Part shown: one piece after another, positions 4,586-7,200 of the stretch
Layout: each line of letters starts with the position of its first letter
Position numbering within the stretch: the stretch's first letter is position 1
Position numbers and translations under genes: made by a program
The notes under the pieces: model-generated
The model's database searches: none
The model's input: the letters and a program-made list of their open reading frames with translations, nothing else
Told to the model about the DNA's origin: nothing
DNA from: Acidobacteriaceae bacterium
GTDB lineage: Bacteria > Acidobacteriota > Terriglobia > Terriglobales > Acidobacteriaceae
Length of the DNA: 7,200 bases
Assembly: GCA_025929125.1 (NCBI GenBank)
Contig: JAICMT010000075.1
Location: 1 to 7,200, forward strand
Direction of reading: 5' to 3'

Positions 4586-7200
4586 ATGCCCTCACTCTGG
4601 TCTGCAGCAAACTGGCCGCAGCGATTGGCGGAACTTCTCGCACCTTCCGGAGAGCTGAAAGAAGCTCCTCTGCGCCGCGATGTGCGATCGCTGGGCATGC
4701 TGCTGGGTGAGGTGCTGCGTGAGCAGGCAGGCGCGGCAACCTTCGAGGCGGTCGAAGAGCTGCGGCAGACTGCCATCGCGAGACGCGAGGAAGAAGAGAA
4801 GGGAAGCAGCTCACCGGCACGGACCAGCACGCCGGCGCGTAGGACGGTGGCAACTGAGCCGATGCAACACGCGCTAGAGTGCGTGAAATCCCTGGAGGTG
4901 GAGAGCGCATACCAGCTCGCGCGGGCGTTCGCGTTTTACTTTGAGCTCATCAATCTGGCCGAGACAAATCATCGCAAGCGCCGCCGCCTGTCCAGCAACC
5001 TCAATCTGGCCACGGAGCCGCAGCGTGGCTCGTTGCGTGGCGCTCTCCGCGCGATGCGCCTTGCCGGCATGGATGCACGGGAGGCGGTCGAATACCTAGG
5101 ACGCATCTGCGTTACGCCCGTCTTTACAGCTCATCCGACGGAGGTGGCGCGGCGCTCGGTGATGTTCAAGCGACGACGGCTCTCCGGGCTTCTGGAGCAG
5201 CTGGACCGCATTCCCGTGCCGGAGCCGGAACTGGAGTCGCTGGAGCAGGACGTGATAGCGGAGATCACGGCGTTGTGGCAGACGGACGATGTCCGGCAAT
5301 CGCGACCGCAGGTGCGGGATGAAATCCGCGTGGCGCTCGACTACTACGAGTCCTCGATCTTCGATACGCTGCCGGTTCTCTACTCGGAGGTCGCAGCATC
5401 GTTGAAGACCGAGTACCAGATTGAGGCAGGTCTGGCCGATCTGCCGCAGCTGGTGAACTTCGGATCGTGGATTGGAGGTGACCGTGACGGTAATCCGTTT
5501 GTGACTCCGGAGACGACCCGCGAGGCACTTGCGATGGCGCGCGATCTGCTGTTCAGTCACTACCGGCGGCGGCTGCAGCGGATCTTCGATCACCTGGCGA
5601 GCTCGACGCGATTGGTGGCGGTGACGCCGGAGCTTACGACACTGCTGGACTCGTACCTGACGAAGCTACGCGATGCGGGGCAGTCGCAGCTGGAAAACCG
5701 GCTGCCCTATGAATCCACGCGACTGCTGGTGGGCTGCATCATGATGCGGCTGGGTGGGGCGCCGCAGCTCTCGATCCATCTTGCTGCCGAGACGCCGCTG
5801 CCGCCGTATGCACGCGCCTCGGAGCTGGTGGAGGACCTCACGGTGCTGCGCTCCAGCCTGATGCGCAACCGTGGCCAGCGGCTGGCGGAGATTCACATTG
5901 ACCCTCTGCTGGTGGAAGTCCGCACCTATGGCCTGCACCTGCAGACGCTGGATATCCGCCAGCACGCGCGGGTTCATGCGGCGGCCATCCGGGAGCTCTC
6001 GCAGAGCTCGGGGTTGTCCGATAGCTCAACCCTCAAGCTTCCACCGGCGCTGACGCCGCAGACGGCGGGAGTGCTGGCGACCTTCCGCGCGATCGCGCAA
6101 CTGAAGCGGGAGTACGTCCCGGAGGGGCTCCCGCGGTACGTCATCAGCGGCGCGGCCTGCGCTGAGGATGTACTTCATGTCCTGTGGCTGGCTCGGCTGG
6201 GCGGAGTCCGCGTAGAGGGCTGCGGAGGCGGCGGAGAGATTGCGGAGGATTGCGATCCCGGACTTCAGCCGGTGCCGCTGTTCGAGTCGATTGAGGATCT
6301 GCGGAACGCGCCTGCCATCTGCCGGTCGCTGTGGACCTCGGACGTGTATCGGCCGCTGCTTGCATCCTGGAACCACAGGCAGGAGGTGATGCTGGGCTAC
6401 TCGGACTCGAACAAGGACGGCGGCATGATCACCAGCACCTGGGAGATATGGAAGGCGCACCGGGCGCTGCATCAGGTGGCTCGCGACTGCGGCGTCACGC
6501 TGCGGCTGTTTCACGGGCGCGGAGGCACGGTGGGACGGGGCGGCGGTCCTACCCATCGCGCTATATTTGCGCAGCCGGTGGACAGCTTCTCGGGTGAGCT
6601 GCGCATTACAGAACAGGGCGAGGTGCTCAACTGGAAGTACTCGGATGTGGTGCTTGCGGAGCGCAACCTGGAGTTGATGATTGCGGCATCGCTCGATGCG
6701 CTCGCTCGTCCGGATGTCGCCCTGCAGCACAAGAAGGTCGCCGGAGACTACGTCCCGCACCTCACTGGCGAGATTCTGCCGGAGTGGGAAGCCGCTCTGG
6801 ACCAGCTCTCGGCGACCTCTTACGAGTTTTACCGCAGGCACATTGTCGAGAATCCCGAGACGTTCGCATATTTCGAGCAGTCGACACCAGTGGCTGAGCT
6901 CGAGAACGCGCGCATCGGCTCCAGACCTGCCAAGCGCACCGATGCTTCCAGTGCAAAGAAGCGCAGCATGGAAGACCTGCGAGCCATACCGTGGGTCTTC
7001 GGCTGGATGCAGTCCCGGCAACTCGTACCCGCATACTTTGGGGTGGGACATGCGCTCGAGCAGTTCATCCGGGACAATGTCCCCGCGAGCCCTACCGTTA
7101 ACGGTTCGGGGGAATGGGTGAATGCCAGCCAGCAACAGCGCGAGGCCGCGAATCTCGCCCAGCTGAAGTCGATGACCCGCAACTTTCCACTGTTTCTCGA
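4586..7200 (+). CDS. ppc: Phosphoenolpyruvate carboxylase (partial, C-terminus off the right edge)
   Basis: The enzyme carboxylates PEP with bicarbonate to oxaloacetate, an anaplerotic cytoplasmic reaction. The frame is open for 871 codons to the window edge. Signatures appear in order: VFTAHPTE (179-186) with His183, equivalent to E. coli His138; GSWIGGDRDGNP (293-304); LGYSDSNKDGG (603-613); FHGRGGTVGRGGGP (642-655), with His643, Arg645 and Arg651 matching E. coli His579, Arg581 and Arg587; GSRPAKR (778-784); and LRAIPWVFGWMQSR (798-811). The catalytic machinery visible here is intact. Aligning by eye to E. coli (883 residues), roughly 120 residues are missing, including the remaining aspartate-inhibitor-site residues, so feedback control cannot be judged. 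A hydrophilic linker (67-90, EEEEKGSSSPARTSTPARRT and flanks) makes the region before His183 about 45 residues longer than in E. coli. No plant-type N-terminal phosphoserine motif is seen. ATG 4586 starts MPSLWSAANWPQRLAELL; GTG 4571 is an in-frame alternative, and neither has a good ribosome binding site. Confidence 0.97.
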   Translation, partial: MPSLWSAANWPQRLAELLAPSGELKEAPLRRDVRSLGMLLGEVLREQAGAATFEAVEELRQTAIARREEEEKGSSSPARTSTPARRTVATEPMQHALECVKSLEVESAYQLARAFAFYFELINLAETNHRKRRRLSSNLNLATEPQRGSLRGALRAMRLAGMDAREAVEYLGRICVTPVFTAHPTEVARRSVMFKRRRLSGLLEQLDRIPVPEPELESLEQDVIAEITALWQTDDVRQSRPQVRDEIRVALDYYESSIFDTLPVLYSEVAASLKTEYQIEAGLADLPQLVNFGSWIGGDRDGNPFVTPETTREALAMARDLLFSHYRRRLQRIFDHLASSTRLVAVTPELTTLLDSYLTKLRDAGQSQLENRLPYESTRLLVGCIMMRLGGAPQLSIHLAAETPLPPYARASELVEDLTVLRSSLMRNRGQRLAEIHIDPLLVEVRTYGLHLQTLDIRQHARVHAAAIRELSQSSGLSDSSTLKLPPALTPQTAGVLATFRAIAQLKREYVPEGLPRYVISGAACAEDVLHVLWLARLGGVRVEGCGGGGEIAEDCDPGLQPVPLFESIEDLRNAPAICRSLWTSDVYRPLLASWNHRQEVMLGYSDSNKDGGMITSTWEIWKAHRALHQVARDCGVTLRLFHGRGGTVGRGGGPTHRAIFAQPVDSFSGELRITEQGEVLNWKYSDVVLAERNLELMIAASLDALARPDVALQHKKVAGDYVPHLTGEILPEWEAALDQLSATSYEFYRRHIVENPETFAYFEQSTPVAELENARIGSRPAKRTDASSAKKRSMEDLRAIPWVFGWMQSRQLVPAYFGVGHALEQFIRDNVPASPTVNGSGEWVNASQQQREAANLAQLKSMTRNFPLFL

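Noticed and set aside
5096..5593. A 165-codon minus-strand open frame
   Set aside because: It is antisense to the VFTAHPTE and GSWIGGDRDGNP part of ppc; no motif and no ribosome binding site evidence.
6026..7135. A 369-codon open frame on the minus strand
   Set aside because: It lies antisense to ppc, whose conserved catalytic motifs run through the whole stretch; the antisense product is Arg/Leu/Ala-rich without recognisable motifs, as expected of a GC-rich shadow frame.
1..7200. Searched by eye for tRNA genes, CRISPR repeats, transposase genes, terminal inverted repeats, toxin-antitoxin or phage-defence genes
   Set aside because: Nothing supportable was found; the gene content is housekeeping and composition looks even across the window.

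Overview
The window looks like an ordinary chromosomal housekeeping segment from a high-GC Gram-negative bacterium. Overall protein flavour fits the phylum Acidobacteriota, family Acidobacteriaceae (Terriglobus/Granulicella-like). The features behind this are the PEP carboxylase N-terminus, the single-PDZ HtrA protease and the FolD with an extra C-terminal segment. The taxon is an inference from recall and was not searched. No mobile element, tRNA, rRNA or CRISPR array is visible.

The left half (1-3645) is a run of four genes on the minus strand. In transcription order they are folD (C1-folate metabolism), coaE (last step of coenzyme A synthesis, 2 nt after folD), a membrane-anchored HtrA/Deg-type serine protease, and the N-terminal 228 residues of an alpha/beta hydrolase with an N-terminal membrane helix that runs off the left edge. 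folD and coaE are almost certainly co-translated. The protease may also have its own promoter in the 74-nt gap after coaE.

The right half (3704-7200) is on the plus strand and diverges from folD. It carries a small Trm112/YcaR-type four-cysteine protein, an unrecognised 83-residue protein with a very strong ribosome binding site, and ppc (phosphoenolpyruvate carboxylase). About 871 codons of ppc are inside the window; the C-terminus is cut off by the right edge. PEP carboxylase replenishes oxaloacetate, so the window mixes central carbon, folate and CoA supply with envelope protein quality control. The genes do not form one dedicated pathway.

I found no convincing new biological system. The most interesting signals lie at gene starts. 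Tiny ORFs with good Shine-Dalgarno sequences end exactly at, or 4 nt before, the start codons of the hydrolase and of folD, neither of which has a good ribosome binding site of its own. ppc lacks a Shine-Dalgarno sequence and has a CATAAT box ending 6 nt before its ATG, as a leaderless transcript would. A 34-codon signal-peptide-like ORF lies just upstream of ppc.
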